NCBI RefSeq assembly: GCF_047511655.1
Contig: NC_133405.1
Location: 93,223,598 to 93,287,597 of the forward strand
DNA from: Castor canadensis
Taxonomy: Eukaryota; Chordata; Mammalia; Rodentia; Castoridae
DNA length: 64,000 nt
Direction of reading: 5' to 3'
This document shows positions 50,761 to 62,872 of the stretch, in pieces (position 1 is the first letter of the stretch; every line of letters starts with the position of its first letter). Made by a program: the position numbers and the translations under genes. The notes under the pieces are model-generated. The model searched no databases. It had not been told where the DNA came from and saw only the letters and a program-made list of their open reading frames with translations.

Positions 50761-51937
50761 AAAAAAGAAGACCTTGTCCAACCCTCTTCTCTCCCAATGT
50801 GAATCCCCAGAAATATTAACTTAAGTTTCATTTACATCTTCCCAGATATTTCCTATGCACATACAAAAAGGCATATATCTCTCTATATAAGAATCAATAT
50901 TAACATATGATTTTTTTATGGCAGTGAATGTTCTACAACTTGTTTTCTTTGTATGACACCTAACAGTTTATCATTAACATCTTTCTCTGTCAGTAGATAT
51001 AAATCTACTTCATAAAAACAAAATAAATTTGTACTGTTGCAGTGTGTAGATGAACCAGTTATGTAATCAGACCCTGCTTAATAACTGTTATTTTCCCCAT
51101 TTTTTATAAGAAGTAATGTTAAAATAAATATTCTTGTCTACATGCATTTGCACAAATGTTCACACCCATTGTTGTCTTTTGGCTTTGCTTGTTCTATATG
51201 AAATGATAAATTTTGTTTAAACCTATATGGTCAGGTTCGTCAGTCATTTTCTTTATGGCTTCTGGGTTTCCTTTTATGCTTAATAAAATTTTCTTCATTT
51301 CACAAATTAGATATTAAAATGATTTAGCCATTTTTCCTGCTAGTACTTTCATGGTTTCAGTTTTACAGTTAAATCTTCCATCTATATGGAATTTATTTTG
51401 AGGTGGGATTTAGGACAGGTAACCCTCTTTTCCTTCTCATTGCTAAGTCTACTGTTTCTTTTTTTCTTTTTTTTTTAAGTCTACTGTTTCAGTACCATCT
51501 ACGGAGTCATAATTTTTGACATATTGAGTTGAAATGTCATCTTTACCATATATGGAGCCTTCATATGTACTTGTGTTTGTTTCTGCTCTTTCTTTTCTAT
51601 TCCATTGATCCAGAGGTCTATGTATGGACCAGTGCCACCTTGTTTTAATTATAACATGTTAATTTTGAATGTATTTTCATATTGGGGCAATAGTGCTTTT
51701 GTCTTCTTTTACAGAATATTTCTATGTATTCTCACATATTTATTCTTCCAGGTGAACCTTAACATCATTACAAAATAACCTACTGGTATTTTGATAGGGA
51801 TTATGTTGGATTTATAGGCTAATTTAGAGAAAATTGTCATCTTTGTAATATTGAGTCTTTCAATTGCCGATTAAAGTATGTTTTTCTAGTTATCCAAGTC
51901 TTTTATGTTACTCAGCAGAATTTTAAAGTTTTCTTTA
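50761..51937 (-). repeat. Old L1 fragment, antisense
   Basis: Antisense L1M-like ORF2 text (tttagccatttttcctgcta, ttaaatcttccatctatatg, gtgccaccttgttttaatta, tattttgatagggattatgt). Heavily decayed. Confidence 0.6.
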
Positions 51938-52028
51938 GGGCTGGGGGGGCATGGGTCAAGTGGTAGAGTGCCTGCGTAGCAAGCATGAGGCCTTGAGTTC
52001 AAACCCCAGTACCACCAAAAAAAAAAGT
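51938..52028 (+). repeat. ID-like SINE
   Basis: Plus-strand ID monomer: gggctgggggggcatgggtc, gtggtagagtgcctgcgtag, gagttcaaaccccagtacca with an A tail. It interrupts antisense L1. Confidence 0.9.
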
Positions 52029-52939
52029 TTTTTTCATACATATTCTGAATATTCCCTGTTAGGTTTATTTCTAGTTTTGGTTGCTATTGTGAAGGAAATT
52101 TCCCCTTATTTTTGGAACTGGTAATGGGATAGCAATTATACATGCTTCATTAAATTCTATTCATATTATATGTTTTCCATATAGTCCCTTAGGTTTTCAA
52201 ATTATATAGTTATATAATCAAGAAATAGAGATTGTTTTGCCCCTAGCTATTCAAACACCTGCCTCATTTAATTCTCTTGTCTAATTGTATTTTGTAGTGC
52301 CTTCAGAATGTTAATAGAGGTGTCGATGGGGATTTTTTTTTCCTGACTTTAACAGATATTTTCACATTTCATTATTTAGCATGATACTGGTTTTTGTTTA
52401 GGAATATGTAGTATAAAAATTATATTAAGGGACTATCCATTCCTGGAAAAATAAATCAGGAACACCTGTAGAATTTTCTTAAATTCATCTTGTATGTTCT
52501 CTGTGGATGTAATGACTGCTATCCACTACTACAGTATCACCTATGAGATGATAATGTAGAGTTTCTCACCTGGCCTATTAATATATTATATATATTTCCT
52601 AATATATAGACTCTTCTGATGACTCCCACTCATTTTTAACTCTTAATTTACTTTGGGATTCTATTTGTTAATATTTCATTTACTTTGCATCAATATCTAT
52701 AAGTGAGATTGGTCTGTGATTATATCTGAGCTTTCTTTTGAGAGTCCAACAATTTCTCAAATTGTTTTATGAAGTCTCTGGACATTCAGGGACAGAAGTT
52801 GTGTTAATTTTAGGGGAGGACTCCAGTGAATGCCAACCATCCTTCCCTAGCCCTTCCATGCTTCCTTGCTGTATTCAGTGGTTTCTGAGAGATTTTGTAT
52901 ATTCCTTGTATATTTGTGGAAATAAATGCCATTAAAAAC
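52029..52939 (-). repeat. Old L1 fragment, antisense (continued)
   Basis: Continues the antisense L1 text of 50761-51937 past the SINE (tccctgttaggtttatttct, aattgtattttgtagtgcct, gtgagattggtctgtgatta). The last 200 bases are less certain. Confidence 0.55.
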
Positions 52940-53017
52940 TCCTTTTTTTGCAGTGCTAGAGACCAAACCCAGCACCTGGGGCATGGTAAGCACTCTACTA
53001 CTGAACCACAACACTTA
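52940..53017 (-). repeat. ID-like SINE
   Basis: Reverse ID monomer of the older rodent type: tgcagtgctagagaccaaac, ccagcacctggggcatggta, agcactctactactgaacca. Confidence 0.8.
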
Positions 53018-54508
53018 ACTATAATATCATTAATTGTAAATGTAGAGATATTTAATCCAAGTTGGCCATTTAAACAAATATCAAAGGAATTTGCTAGGAA
53101 ATGATAAATGATGGCCATTCTATGACCTTATGTTTTTTTTCTTTAAAAACAAATTATGTTATTTATGAAAGTAATTAAAAATTAGTTTGTATTAAATAAT
53201 TAGCACATCATTAAGGCTCATAAGTGAAAAAATCCTCCATCCCACTATTCCATGTACCCTGTCCTTCCTTTCGATGTCAACAATTGCAGTTCTGACTGTT
53301 TCTCCCATTATGTCCTTGTTTTTTATGGATATAAAAGGAGGCTGAGGCAAGACAATTGTGAGTTCAAGGCTACCCTGAGCTACATAGTGAAATTCTGCCT
53401 CATAAAAATTGATAGAATTTCTATCTTAGAGTAGTTTGAATTTTACAGACAAATTGAATGCAAAGTAGTGAGTTCTCATATAGCCATTCTTTCTCACTTT
53501 CTCCCACAATTTTCCCTATTATTAATATCTTGCATTAGTGTGGTGAATTTGTTATAATTATGAGTCAATATTTATGCATTATTCTTAGCTAGAGTCCATA
53601 GTTTACATTAGGGTTCACTCTTTGTCATGTACATTCTAGGGGATTTACGAAGGTGTAATGACACCTATCCACTATTACAATGTTTCATTGTCCTAAAATC
53701 TGTTGTACCGCACCTATTTGTCCTTCCCTTGGACTCCCAGAAATGCTGGCAACCACTGATCTTTTTTACTGTCTATATAGTTTCATCTTTTCCTGAATGC
53801 TGTATCATTGTTACCTTTTCACACTGCCTCTTTCACTTAGCAATATGCATTTAAGTTTCAACCCTGTCTTTTTGTGCTTTGAGAGCTCATTTCTTTTCAT
53901 TGATGAATAACATTCCATTCTATGGATGTTGCAGAATGTGCTAATTTGCTCATTGAAGGACATCTTGATTGTTTTCAAGTTTTAAAATTTATGAATAAAG
54001 CCTCTATACAAACCTTTGCATGGACTTTTTGTGTAGATTTTTTCATAAACATAAATTTCATTTCGTTTGAATAAATACCAAGGGGATAATTACTGGATCA
54101 TATGGTAAAAGTATGTTTAATTTTGTAAGAAACTACTAAAAAACTTTCAAAGTGACTGTGCCATTTTGCAGTCCTATGAGCAGCAAATGAGAGTTTTGTT
54201 GTTCTATGTCCTCCCCAGCATTTGGTATTGCCAGTATTTTGGATTTTGGCCATTCTAATAGGTGTGTAATGCCATTTCATTGTTGAAATAAGTGACATAA
54301 GCCAGAAACAGAGACAAGTACTACGTGTTTTCTCCGTATGTGGAAGCTGAAAGGCATTGATCTGAATTTAGAGTAGTGATTACAGAGGTTGGGAAGTGAG
54401 GGAAAGGAATAAAGGGAATATGGGTAATGGGTACTGAAACACAGCCATCTATATCTCTTCTTTGCTGAGGTGTTCATTCAGGTATCTTGTCCATTTTAAG
54501 ATTGAGTT
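53018..54508 (-). repeat. Unclassified, then old L1 antisense
   Basis: 53018-53333 is not recognised. A B1-like fragment lies at 53334-53408 (plus). From about 53600 old antisense L1 text resumes (attctaggggatttacgaag, agcaatatgcatttaagttt, gataattactggatcatatg). From about 54280 some blocks (gtgacataagccagaaacag) read as forward L1 ORF2 end. Confidence 0.5.
53334..53408 (+). repeat. B1-like SINE fragment
   Basis: aggaggctgaggcaagacaa, gtgagttcaaggctaccctg and agctacatagtgaaattctg: the second half of a B1-like unit. Confidence 0.75.
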
Positions 54509-54724
54509 GTTTGGGCATCAGTGGTTCACCTGTAATCTTAGTTACTTGAGAGGCTGAGATAGGGAGGACTGTGGTTTGAGGCCAGCCTGGGCAAATAGTT
54601 TGTGAGATCCTTATCTCCAAAATAACCAGAGCAAAATGGCTAAAAGTGTTGCTCAACTGGTAGAGTGCCTGCTTTGCAAGCATGAAGACCTGAGTTCAAA
54701 CCCCAGTACTGCTGAGAAAAAAAA
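54509..54724 (+). repeat. Dimeric B1+ID SINE
   Basis: Plus-strand dimer: gggcatcagtggttcacctg, gaggctgagatagggaggac, ataaccagagcaaaatggct, gagttcaaaccccagtactg with A tail. Confidence 0.9.
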
Positions 54725-54775
54725 GGCTGAGCTATTTATTTTCTTACAGTTGAGTGTTAATAGCTCTTTTGGTGG

Positions 54776-54857
54776 GTTGGAGGTGTGGCTCAAGTGGTAG
54801 AGTGTCTGTCTAGCAAGTGCAAAGTGCTGAGTTCAAAACCCTAGTCCCACAAAAAGA
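54776..54857 (+). repeat. ID-like SINE
   Basis: Plus-strand ID monomer: ttggaggtgtggctcaagtg, gtctagcaagtgcaaagtgc, ttcaaaaccctagtcccaca with A tail. Confidence 0.88.
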
Positions 54858-55625
54858 GAGATCTGACGCTATGAAACTAGTAGAAGGAAGCACAGGAGAA
54901 ACACTCAAGATACTGCAATAGGAAATGGTATGACCCTAAAAGCACAGGAAACAAAAGCAGAAATAGACAAATGGGGTTACATCAAACTTAAAAGCTTCTG
55001 CACTGCAAAGGGAAACAACTAACAGAGTGAAGAGGCAGCCTACAGAATGGGAGAGAATATTTGCCAACTATTCATCTGATGGATTAATATCCAGATAATA
55101 TAGGAACTAAAAAATTTAACAGCACAATAACTAAAACAAGACAGGATTAAAAATGGGCAAATGATCTGAATAGGCAGTTCTTAAAAAAAGAAATACAAAT
55201 GACCAACAAATACATGGAAAAAACTGCTCCATATTATTAGCCATCTTCCTCCGGTTAGAATGACTGCAATCAAAAAGAGAACAACAGAAATAACAAATGC
55301 TAATGAGGATGGAGAGAAAGGGAAACCTGAACTGGGGCATGGCTCAAGTGGTAGAGCACTTGCCTAGCAAGCATGCCCTGAGTTCAAACCCCAGTGCTCC
55401 CACTGGTGGTAGTGACCACCAGTACCACCAACGGCAACAAAACAACAGCAACAAGCAACAAAAAGAAAGGGGAATTCTATACACAGTAGGGGAAAATATA
55501 AATTAGGACAGCCATTATGGAAAACAATAGGGTGCTTCCTCAAAAAACTACCTATATATAGCATATGATCCAGCTATCTCACTTCTGAATATATACCTAA
55601 AGGAAATATTTTGAGCTGATTTTTG
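54858..55625 (+). repeat. L1 ORF2 fragment, sense, with SINE insert
   Basis: Sense ORF2: aatggggttacatcaaactt, aaaagcttctgcactgcaaa, gaatgggagagaatatttgc, then after the SINE aattaggacagccattatgg and atgatccagctatctcactt. Decayed. Confidence 0.8.
55332..55440 (+). repeat. ID-like SINE with 3' hairpin
   Basis: Plus-strand ID: ctggggcatggctcaagtgg, cctagcaagcatgccctgag, ttcaaaccccagtgctccc. A fold-back follows: actggtggt (55402-55410) pairs perfectly with accaccagt (55415-55423), then a normal-looking agtaccacca end and an (ACA/AGC)-rich tail. Confidence 0.85.
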
Positions 55626-56468
55626 TGAAGGGTGGAAGGTCTGTGTCTAAATTAATTTTTTCCCTTTTGTACATGTGGTTGTTCCAGAACAATTTGTTGG
55701 AAAAGACTGTCTTTACTTTATTGTATTATTGCGTTTGCTCTTTTGTATGGGGGTCATTTTTTTTGTGGGACTGAGGTTTGAACTCAGGGCTACTCGCTGT
55801 AAAACAGGCATTCTACCACTTGTGCCACACCTCCGGTTCATTTTGCTCTGGTTATTTTGGAGATGGGAGTCTTGCAAACCGTTTGCGTGGACTGGCCTCG
55901 AACTGCAATCCTCTTAGCTTCCAAGTAGCTAGGGTTACAGGCGTGAGCCACTGGCGCCTGGCTTGTGTGTCTTCTTTTGAGAAATGTTTACCCATATTTT
56001 TAACCCACTTTAAAAGTAGATTTTTTTTTTGCTATTTAGTCTTTGGAGTTTCTTCCATATTCTGGATATTAATCATTTGTCTCACATATTGTTTGCAAAT
56101 ACTTTCTTCCATTCTGTAGATTCTGCTTTTTTACTCTTTTCTTTGCTATTAGAAGCTTTTTAGTTTGCTATAAACCCATTTGTCTGTGCTTTTATTATCT
56201 GTACTTTTGAGATTTTCTCTAAAAAATCATTTGCATATAAGTCTTTAAAACATTTTGAGTTGATTTTTTTGCATGGTGAGAGATAGGAGCTTGTCTCATT
56301 CTTGTGCGTGTGGATATCCATTTTCTCCAGCACCACTTCTGAGTATCCTTTTTCCATTGTGTATTCTTGGCACCTTTATAAAAAAATCAGTTGGCTATAA
56401 ATTTGTGGGTTTACTTCTGGTCTCATTGGTCTGTGTGTCAGTTTTATGCCAGTAGAATTCTGTTTTGC
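55626..56468 (-). repeat. L1 fragment, antisense, with SINE insert
   Basis: Antisense ORF2: gagctgatttttgtgaaggg, ggttgttccagaacaatttg, then after the SINE tttggagtttcttccatatt, ccatttgtctgtgcttttat and gcaccacttctgagtatcct. Confidence 0.75.
55757..55965 (-). repeat. Dimeric ID+B1 SINE
   Basis: Reverse dimer: ggactgaggtttgaactcag, acaggcattctaccacttgt, ggagatgggagtcttgcaaa, gtagctagggttacaggcgt. Confidence 0.9.
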
Positions 56469-56590
56469 TTTTTTTTTTTTTTAGACAAGTTCTCACTATG
56501 TAGCTGAGGTTGGCCTCAAACTTGTGATCCTCCTGCATCTACTTCCTGAATGTTGGGATTACCAGCATGTACTACCATACTTGGCTTTTG
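56469..56590 (-). repeat. B1-like SINE
   Basis: Reverse B1: 13 T, agacaagttctcactatgta, ggttggcctcaaacttgtga, atgttgggattaccagcatg. Confidence 0.87.
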
Positions 56591-57620
56591 CTTTGCTTTT
56601 TAAAGTGTATGTATGTAGTTTTAAAGGGGTTACTCTAAAAAGAGCAAAGCTGTAGGCATCCCAATACCTGATTTGAAGATACACTACAGAACATTACACA
56701 GCATGGTATTGTCATAAAAAGAGGCAAATATGCCAGTGGAACAGAACAGAGAACCTAGAAATAAATCCATGCATCCACAGCCAAGTGATTCTTGAGCAAA
56801 TTTCCAAAAACATATGTTGGAGAAAGAACAGCCTCTTTTAACAAATGGTGCTGTGATAACTGGAAATCCATATGCAAAAAACTGAAATGAGATTCCTATC
56901 TCTCACTGCACAAAATTCAACTCAAGATGGATCAAAGACATTAAGACCCAAAATTCTGAAACTACTAGAAGAAAATGTAGGGAAACACTTTAAGATATTG
57001 GTACAGGCAATGATTTTCTGATTTGGACTCCAGTAGCTCAGGAAACACAAGCAACAATTAACAAATGGGATTGCATCAAATTAAAAAGCATCTGCACAGC
57101 AAAAGAATAAATAAACAGTGAGGAGACAACCTGCAGAATGGGAGAAAATATATGCCAGCCATTCATCTGACAGAGGGTTAATATCTAGAATATATAAAGA
57201 ACTAAAAAACCCCTAACAACAGAAGCAAATTAATTCAATCAAAAGATGTTAAATGATATGAATAGATACTTTCAAAAGAAGAAATACAAATGGCTAACAA
57301 ATATATGAAAATACTGCTCAATATCATCAGTCATCAGGGAAATGCAAATCAAGACATCAATGAGAAACCATCTCACCCCAGTTAGAATGACTATTTTTTT
57401 TGGTTGAGGTTTCATCATTCTATTTTGTATATGTATATTAAGCACATCAACCATATTGCCTCACCTTCATCTCCTTCATTCACCCTCTTCCTCCCATAAG
57501 TAGGAATAACTATTATCAAAACTAAATCAAAACCAAATAAAACAATAACAAATACTGGTAAGAAGATGGAGAAAAAGAAACCTCATACACCACTGGTGAG
57601 AACGTAATTATTACAGTCAT
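56591..57620 (+). repeat. L1 ORF2 fragment, sense
   Basis: Sense ORF2: aaagctgtaggcatcccaat, agtggaacagaacagagaac, caactcaagatggatcaaag, gatctcaccccagttagaat-like text. Around 57400-57490 a short non-L1 or reverse segment interrupts (ggttgaggtttcatcattct), then L1 continues. No frame survives. Confidence 0.75.
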
Positions 57621-57929
57621 TATGGTAGCAACAGGAAGGGGTGCCTTGTCATTACTATGTGAACTTTTAAATCTGTGCCCATTGGCATTTTGGGTTTCTC
57701 CAGTGCATATTCAAGAGATATAGGAGGAAAATGTAGAGCCCGGGAACTCACTGCAGTGCCATTCCTTGAGGCTTGAGATCCCTAGACAGTTCACCATCCT
57801 TCCTCCAAGGACCAGAGTCATCTCAGGATTGTTTTATGTATGATGTCCAGGGTTTACAGTTAGAGTTAGCTAGAGAAATAAGGAGAAATGAATCAATTCC
57901 ATCTGGTCTGGAAACACAAGTGCTCATAT
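57621..57929. other. Unclassified sequence
   Basis: No repeat or exon recognised. The 108-codon frame 57773-58099 runs into old L1 and has no domain. Confidence 0.35.
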
Positions 57930-58902
57930 TTTTATTTGGTTACTCATGCTTTTCTCATTCTTTGAATAATTCATTGGTTTTTAGAATATTCACAGAATGT
58001 GCAACAATCACCACTTGTAAGTGCAGGGCATTTTCATCATCCCAGGAGGAAACTCAGTACCCATTAAAAAATCCTCCCTCAGTCCCCTGCAGCCATTAGT
58101 CTATTATCTGTCTGTATGGACTTGCCTATTATACACATTTAATATAAATAATATCATATAAATTATGAAACTTAGGTGTGCCCACGTTGTACCATGTACT
58201 TCATTTAGTATTTCATTCCTTTTAATGGCCAAATAATCCACTGTATGGATATATCACATTTTATTTATCCATTCATCAGTTGATGGATATTTGGGTCCAT
58301 TTTTGGCTGTTAGGAATAATGCTACCATGAACATTTACATATAAGTAGTTGTTTTACTACCTATTTTATATTCTTTTTGTTATATATCTAGGATCAGAAT
58401 GTAACATTTTTGGGCAACTGTCAAGCTTTTTCAAAGTGTGTGTGGGGGGCGGTGGGAGGCAGGTGGCCCAAACAATGTATACACATGTGAGTAAATGTAA
58501 AAACGATAAAATTTTTAAAAACTACGTATGACATTTTACATTCCTACCAGCAATGTATGAGGGTTGAAATTTCTCCACATCCTCACCAATATTAATGTTT
58601 ATCCTTTTTATAATAGCCAACCTAGTGAATGTGAAGTAGTACCTCCTTATGGTTTTTTATTTCATTTCCCTGATGTCTAATGGCGTTGAGCATTTTTGCA
58701 TATGCCTGTAGGTCCTTTGGATATCTTCTTGTATCTTCCTTCATGAAAATGTCTATTGAAATCATTTTCCCCTTTTAAAAATTGGGTAATTTGTTTTGTT
58801 ATTGCTAAATTGTGTGCTTTATACATTGCATTTACTAAAAATTTCTTACCATATATAGGGTTTTTAAATATTTTTCCCATTTTTGGTATTGTGTTTTCCC
58901 TT
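57930..58902 (-). repeat. Old L1M fragment, antisense
   Basis: Antisense L1M: tcacagaatgtgcaacaatc, taatggccaaataatccact, tcatcagttgatggatattt, ttccctgatgtctaatggcg. A short young L1 3' end interrupts it at about 58436-58520. Confidence 0.7.
58436..58520 (+). mobile_element. Very short L1 3'-end insertion
   Basis: ggggggcggtgggaggcagg, tggcccaaacaatgtataca, catgtgagtaaatgtaaaaa resembles the last 85 bp of the local L1 3' UTR. It lies within old antisense L1. The flanks do not show an obvious target duplication. Confidence 0.6.
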
Positions 58903-59105
58903 TTTTTTTTTTTTTTTTTTTGCGGTAGTAGGGCTTCAACTCATGGCCTTCATCTTGAGCCACACCACCAGTCCCTTTTTTTGTGATGGGTTTTTTCAAA
59001 ATAGGTCTCAAGAACTATTTGCCTGGGCTGGCTTCAAACTGCGATCCTCCTGATCTTTGCCTCCTGAGTAGCTAGGATTACAGAAGTGATCTACCAGTGT
59101 GGGAA
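58903..59105 (-). repeat. Dimeric ID+B1 SINE, long T-run
   Basis: Reverse dimer with a 22-T start, gtagtagggcttcaactcat, aaaataggtctcaagaacta, gcctcctgagtagctaggat. The ID part is shortened. Confidence 0.9.
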
Positions 59106-59483
59106 TCTTTTCACTTTCTTGATGGTGTCCTTTGAATTACATTTTATTTATTTATATTTCTTTGCTTTTCTTGAGATTAGGCCTTTCTGTGTTGCCCAGG
59201 CTGGTCTGAAACTTTTGAATTTTCTGCCTCATCCTTCAGAATAGCTGGGATTATAGGCAATATTACTGTGCCTGGCTTGTACCATAAACTTTGATTTTTT
59301 TTGTATGCTGTGAAATAGAGATATATCTGTCAATCTGCAGACCCATAACATCTGGAAATTTTTTTCTGTATTCTCTTTTGGTATTTACCTTTCTTCCAAT
59401 TCTTGGCTCTTTTTCTGGTAGTTTGTTAGTTAATTGATGGGCTTCCTAAATAGATATTCTTATTTCCTTACTTTATTTATTTA
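59106..59483 (-). repeat. Old L1 fragment with B1-like SINE
   Basis: L1-like antisense text around a reverse B1-like SINE at 59157-59280 (ttgagattaggcctttctgt, ttgcccaggctggtctgaaa, gctgggattataggcaata). Confidence 0.65.
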
Positions 59484-59699
59484 TTTTTTGGCAACACTGG
59501 AGTTTGAACTCAGGGCTTCACACTTGCTAGGCAGGTGCTCTACTACTTGAGCCATTCTGCCAGCTCTTTTTTGTGTTGGGTGTTTTTGAGATAGGGTCTT
59601 GTGAACTGTTTGCCCAGGCTGGCTTTGAAACATGATCCTCCTGATCTCTGCCTCCTGAGTAGCTAGGATTACAGGTGTGAGCCACAGGCACCTGGCATA
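59484..59699 (-). repeat. Dimeric ID+B1 SINE, full length
   Basis: Reverse dimer: gcaacactggagtttgaact, ttgctaggcaggtgctctac, gagatagggtcttgtgaact, ctaggattacaggtgtgagc. Confidence 0.93.
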
Positions 59700-59944
59700 T
59701 TTGCTTACATTTTATTTACTATTTTCCATTTAATACTTTTGCTCTAGTTTCTGAAGTATTTCCTTCTAGCCAATGTCTTATTTGAAAATTTTACCTTTAG
59801 TCTCCTATAGCTCTTTTTTAAAATTTTTGCTTGGCTTAATTTTATGAATCGTAATCATGTTTCACAAGAACATTTAGTGTCTTTTTGAACTTAGTCAACA
59901 GCATTAGAAATAATCATATCTTACCCGTTCAGTCTACTAAATGA
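59700..59944. other. Unclassified, probably old L1
   Basis: AT-rich text between a SINE and the next L1. Blocks such as tttctgaagtatttccttct could be decayed L1, but identity is unclear. Confidence 0.3.
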
Positions 59945-61235
59945 ACACCATTAATGATACCCAGTTGTGTATATATACCCCAGTTTTTTTTGTCCATTAA
60001 TCTGTTGAGGCACCCAGGCAGATTCCATAACTTGGCTTTTGTGAATTGTACTTCAATAAACATGTATGTGTAGGTATCTATTGTATGCTGACTTACATTC
60101 CTTTAGGTATATGCCCAGGAAATCTAAGCAAGGAGATGAAAGACCTCTACAATGAAAACTATACAACACAAAGGACACAAATTGAAGAAGACATTAGAAG
60201 ATGTCAAGACCTCCCATGTTCTTGGATTGGTAGAATTAATATTGTGAAAATGCCTATATTACTGAAAGCAATCTAAAGATTCAATGACATTCTTCACAGA
60301 AATGAAAAAAAATTCCTAAAATTCATATGGAAGCACAAGGACCTTGAATAGCCAAAGCAATCCTGAGCAAAGAGAGCAATGCTGGAGGAATCACAAGACC
60401 TGACTTTAAACTATACTACAGAGCCATAGCAATAAAAACATCATGATGTTGGTATAAAAACAGACATGAAGACTAATGGAAATAATAGAAGGTTCAGAAA
60501 TAAGCCCATGCACCTACAGTCATCTGATTCTTGACAAAAGGGCCAAACATATACATTTGGGGAAAAGACAACCTCTTCAACAAATGGTGCTGGGAAAACT
60601 GGGTATCCATAGGCAGAACAAAAATCAATTCATAATGAATCAAAGACTTTAATGGAAAACATAAAAATTTGAAACTCTAGAGGAAAAAATAGGGAAAACA
60701 CTTCAAGATATATGCATAGGCAATTATTTCCTAAATAAGATTTCAATAGCTCAGGAAATAAGAGCAAGAATTGACAAATGGGATTACATCAAATTAAAAA
60801 GCTTCTGCACATCAAGTGGGAACAATTACCAGAATGTAAAGACAGCCCACAGAATGGGAGAAAATCTTTGCCAGCTATTCATCTGACAAGAAATTAATAA
60901 CCAGGATGTATAAAGAGCTCAAAAACTAAACACCAAAAGAACAAGTATTTCAGTTAATAAATGGACAAATGAGTTGAATAGACAGTTCTCAAAAGAAGTA
61001 CAAATGGCCAATAAATGCATGAAGATGTTCACCATCCTTAGTCATAAAGGAAATGCATATCAAAACTCCATCTCACCACAGTCAGAATAGCCATGATCAA
61101 AGAAAACAAACAACAACAAATGCTGCTGAGGATGCGGGGGAGAAAGGAATCCTCATACACTGTTGGTGGGAACGTAAATTAGTGCAGCCACCATGGAAAT
61201 AACTATGGAGGTTCCTTACAAAACTAAAACTAGAA
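59945..61235 (-). mobile_element. Old L1 with inverted 5' segment (twin priming)
   Basis: 59945-60118 is reverse ORF2 end (cccagttgtgtatatatacc, cataacttggcttttgtgaa, gctgacttacattcctttag). At 60119 the text flips to forward ORF2 (gaaatctaagcaaggagatg, tgttcttggattggtagaat ... tgttggtgggaacgtaaatt). Its far end, near 61235, is the L1 position about 40 bp before that of the reverse part. This is the geometry expected of twin priming with a small loss. Frames are decayed. Confidence 0.7.
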
Positions 61236-62374
61236 ATGTCTATAACTTTTTCATTTATTGCTTTGTAAAAATGTGCATCTAGATTTAGTTTCATAGGCTC
61301 AATGTCTTTTCTTGTTTCTATGAAAATATTTATAAAAGTTTTAGAAAGTTTTCTTCTATTCCCTGAATTTACTCTATCTCCTATGGGTTCATTTTTTCTA
61401 TTTTCTGCATTTGTCTCTTATTTCAAAAGAGCTTTAATAAGTCATTGCTGCAGAAAGATGCACTGAGAAGCTAAGTGAAAATTATATATGGATGACAGGG
61501 AATTGTCAACTATTGGGTTTTTTCCCAAGGTTGTTATGTTGGCAAGACAGCTTCTTCACTAAGAGAAAATTCAGATCTTTGTATCTGGAGGTCTTTTCTC
61601 TGAGGTCTTTAATCACACCATATAAAATCTTCTAGATTCCTGCTTGAAGGATATAAACCAGACTCCAACATTCTGGAAGAAGGCCAATGAAAGGGGGCTG
61701 TGATTCTACTGTCACACATGTCAACTTTGATTTTTATCCCTTTGTTTATAACCCTGGGTTTTACTCCAGTCTCTGCTATGCTTGATGTCTCCATGTCTAA
61801 AACCTCTCAACTTCAATTTTTTCTGAGAATAAACCTCAGGAATGTTGTAGAATAGTCATTGAATTGCAAGGCAGGGGGAAAATTCGAGTGTCTGATCGCT
61901 ATATATACAGGCTTCATTTCTATTTTCCAAAGTACTTTGTGCCTCCAACTCCTAAACTTTTTTCAGTTTGATGGGGGTGGGTCAAAATGTCTTGTTTCTT
62001 GGAGGCATTCAAATTACTGTGTTCTCTCATCTGCCCAGTTAATTATTCCTCATCTGTCTGCTTTTTACTTTCCCCAAATTTCTGAAATATCTCATCTATT
62101 GTTATGTTTTTCCCACTCTCTTTTCCCCAGTGAGTGTACATGTTTTTGTTCCTTTATTATTATTTAGTAGGTTTGGGGATTATATCCAGAGTGCCTGTGG
62201 ATTGATATTTAACCATATTTAAAAACACCTCAGTGCAATGTAAATATGTGGTCCCTTGATGCAATCAGTAGACTCAAAAAGCATGAGATGTATGAGATAT
62301 ATCATCTGGTAAATATGAAACTGTGACTCACACAAACTGTTCTGTAGCATCTCCCTAGGCTGTGGTCACATCAG
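61236..62374. other. Unclassified non-coding sequence
   Basis: No repeat consensus, splice-framed exon or domain seen. The plus-strand 102-codon frame at 61859-62167 shows no recognisable domain. If the CpG-island exon is real, this is intronic. Confidence 0.35.
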
Positions 62375-62389
62375 TGAACAACCATTTTC

Positions 62390-62499
62390 TTTTTTTATTA
62401 GCACATATTAGTTGCACAGAGTGGGTTCATTGTGACATTATGTGCTTACAATATATCTTAATTAGATTCACCCCCTCCACCATTCTCCTTCCCCTCCCC
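62390..62499 (-). mobile_element. Short L1 3'-end insertion with target duplication
   Basis: Only the antisense L1 3' UTR end: T-rich tail, gggttcattgtgacattatg, ttacaatatatcttaattag, attcaccccctccacc. The direct repeats tgaacaaccattttc (62375-62389) and tgaacaatcattttc (62500-62514) flank it, with 14 of 15 bases equal. Confidence 0.85.
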
Positions 62500-62669
62500 T
62501 GAACAATCATTTTCAAAGGACTTTATTTGCTTAGCTGATATCATGTACTGAAGTCTGTTGTTATAGATTTCACTGACTGTATCATTTATTTAATGTTCAA
62601 ATTGTTTCTACTTGATTATTAGAAGATACCTCTAGATTACAGTATTTAACATATTAAAAATCCATGTTT

Positions 62670-62872
62670 CACCTGCACCAGTAGCTCGTGCCTGTAATCC
62701 AAGCACCTTGGGAGGCTGAGATCAGGAGGATCATAGCTGGAGGCCAGCCTGGACAAATAGTTCTTGAGACCCCATTTCCAAAATAACCAGAGTAAAATGG
62801 ACTGGAGCAGTAGAGCTCCTGCTTTGCCAATGCAAAGCCCTGAGTTAAAACTCCAGTCCCACCAAAAAAAAT
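62670..62872 (+). repeat. Dimeric B1+ID SINE, diverged subfamily
   Basis: Plus-strand dimer: accagtagctcgtgcctgta, gggaggctgagatcaggagg, ccagagtaaaatggactgga, ttaaaactccagtcccacca with A tail. The ID part has lost several bases. Confidence 0.88.
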
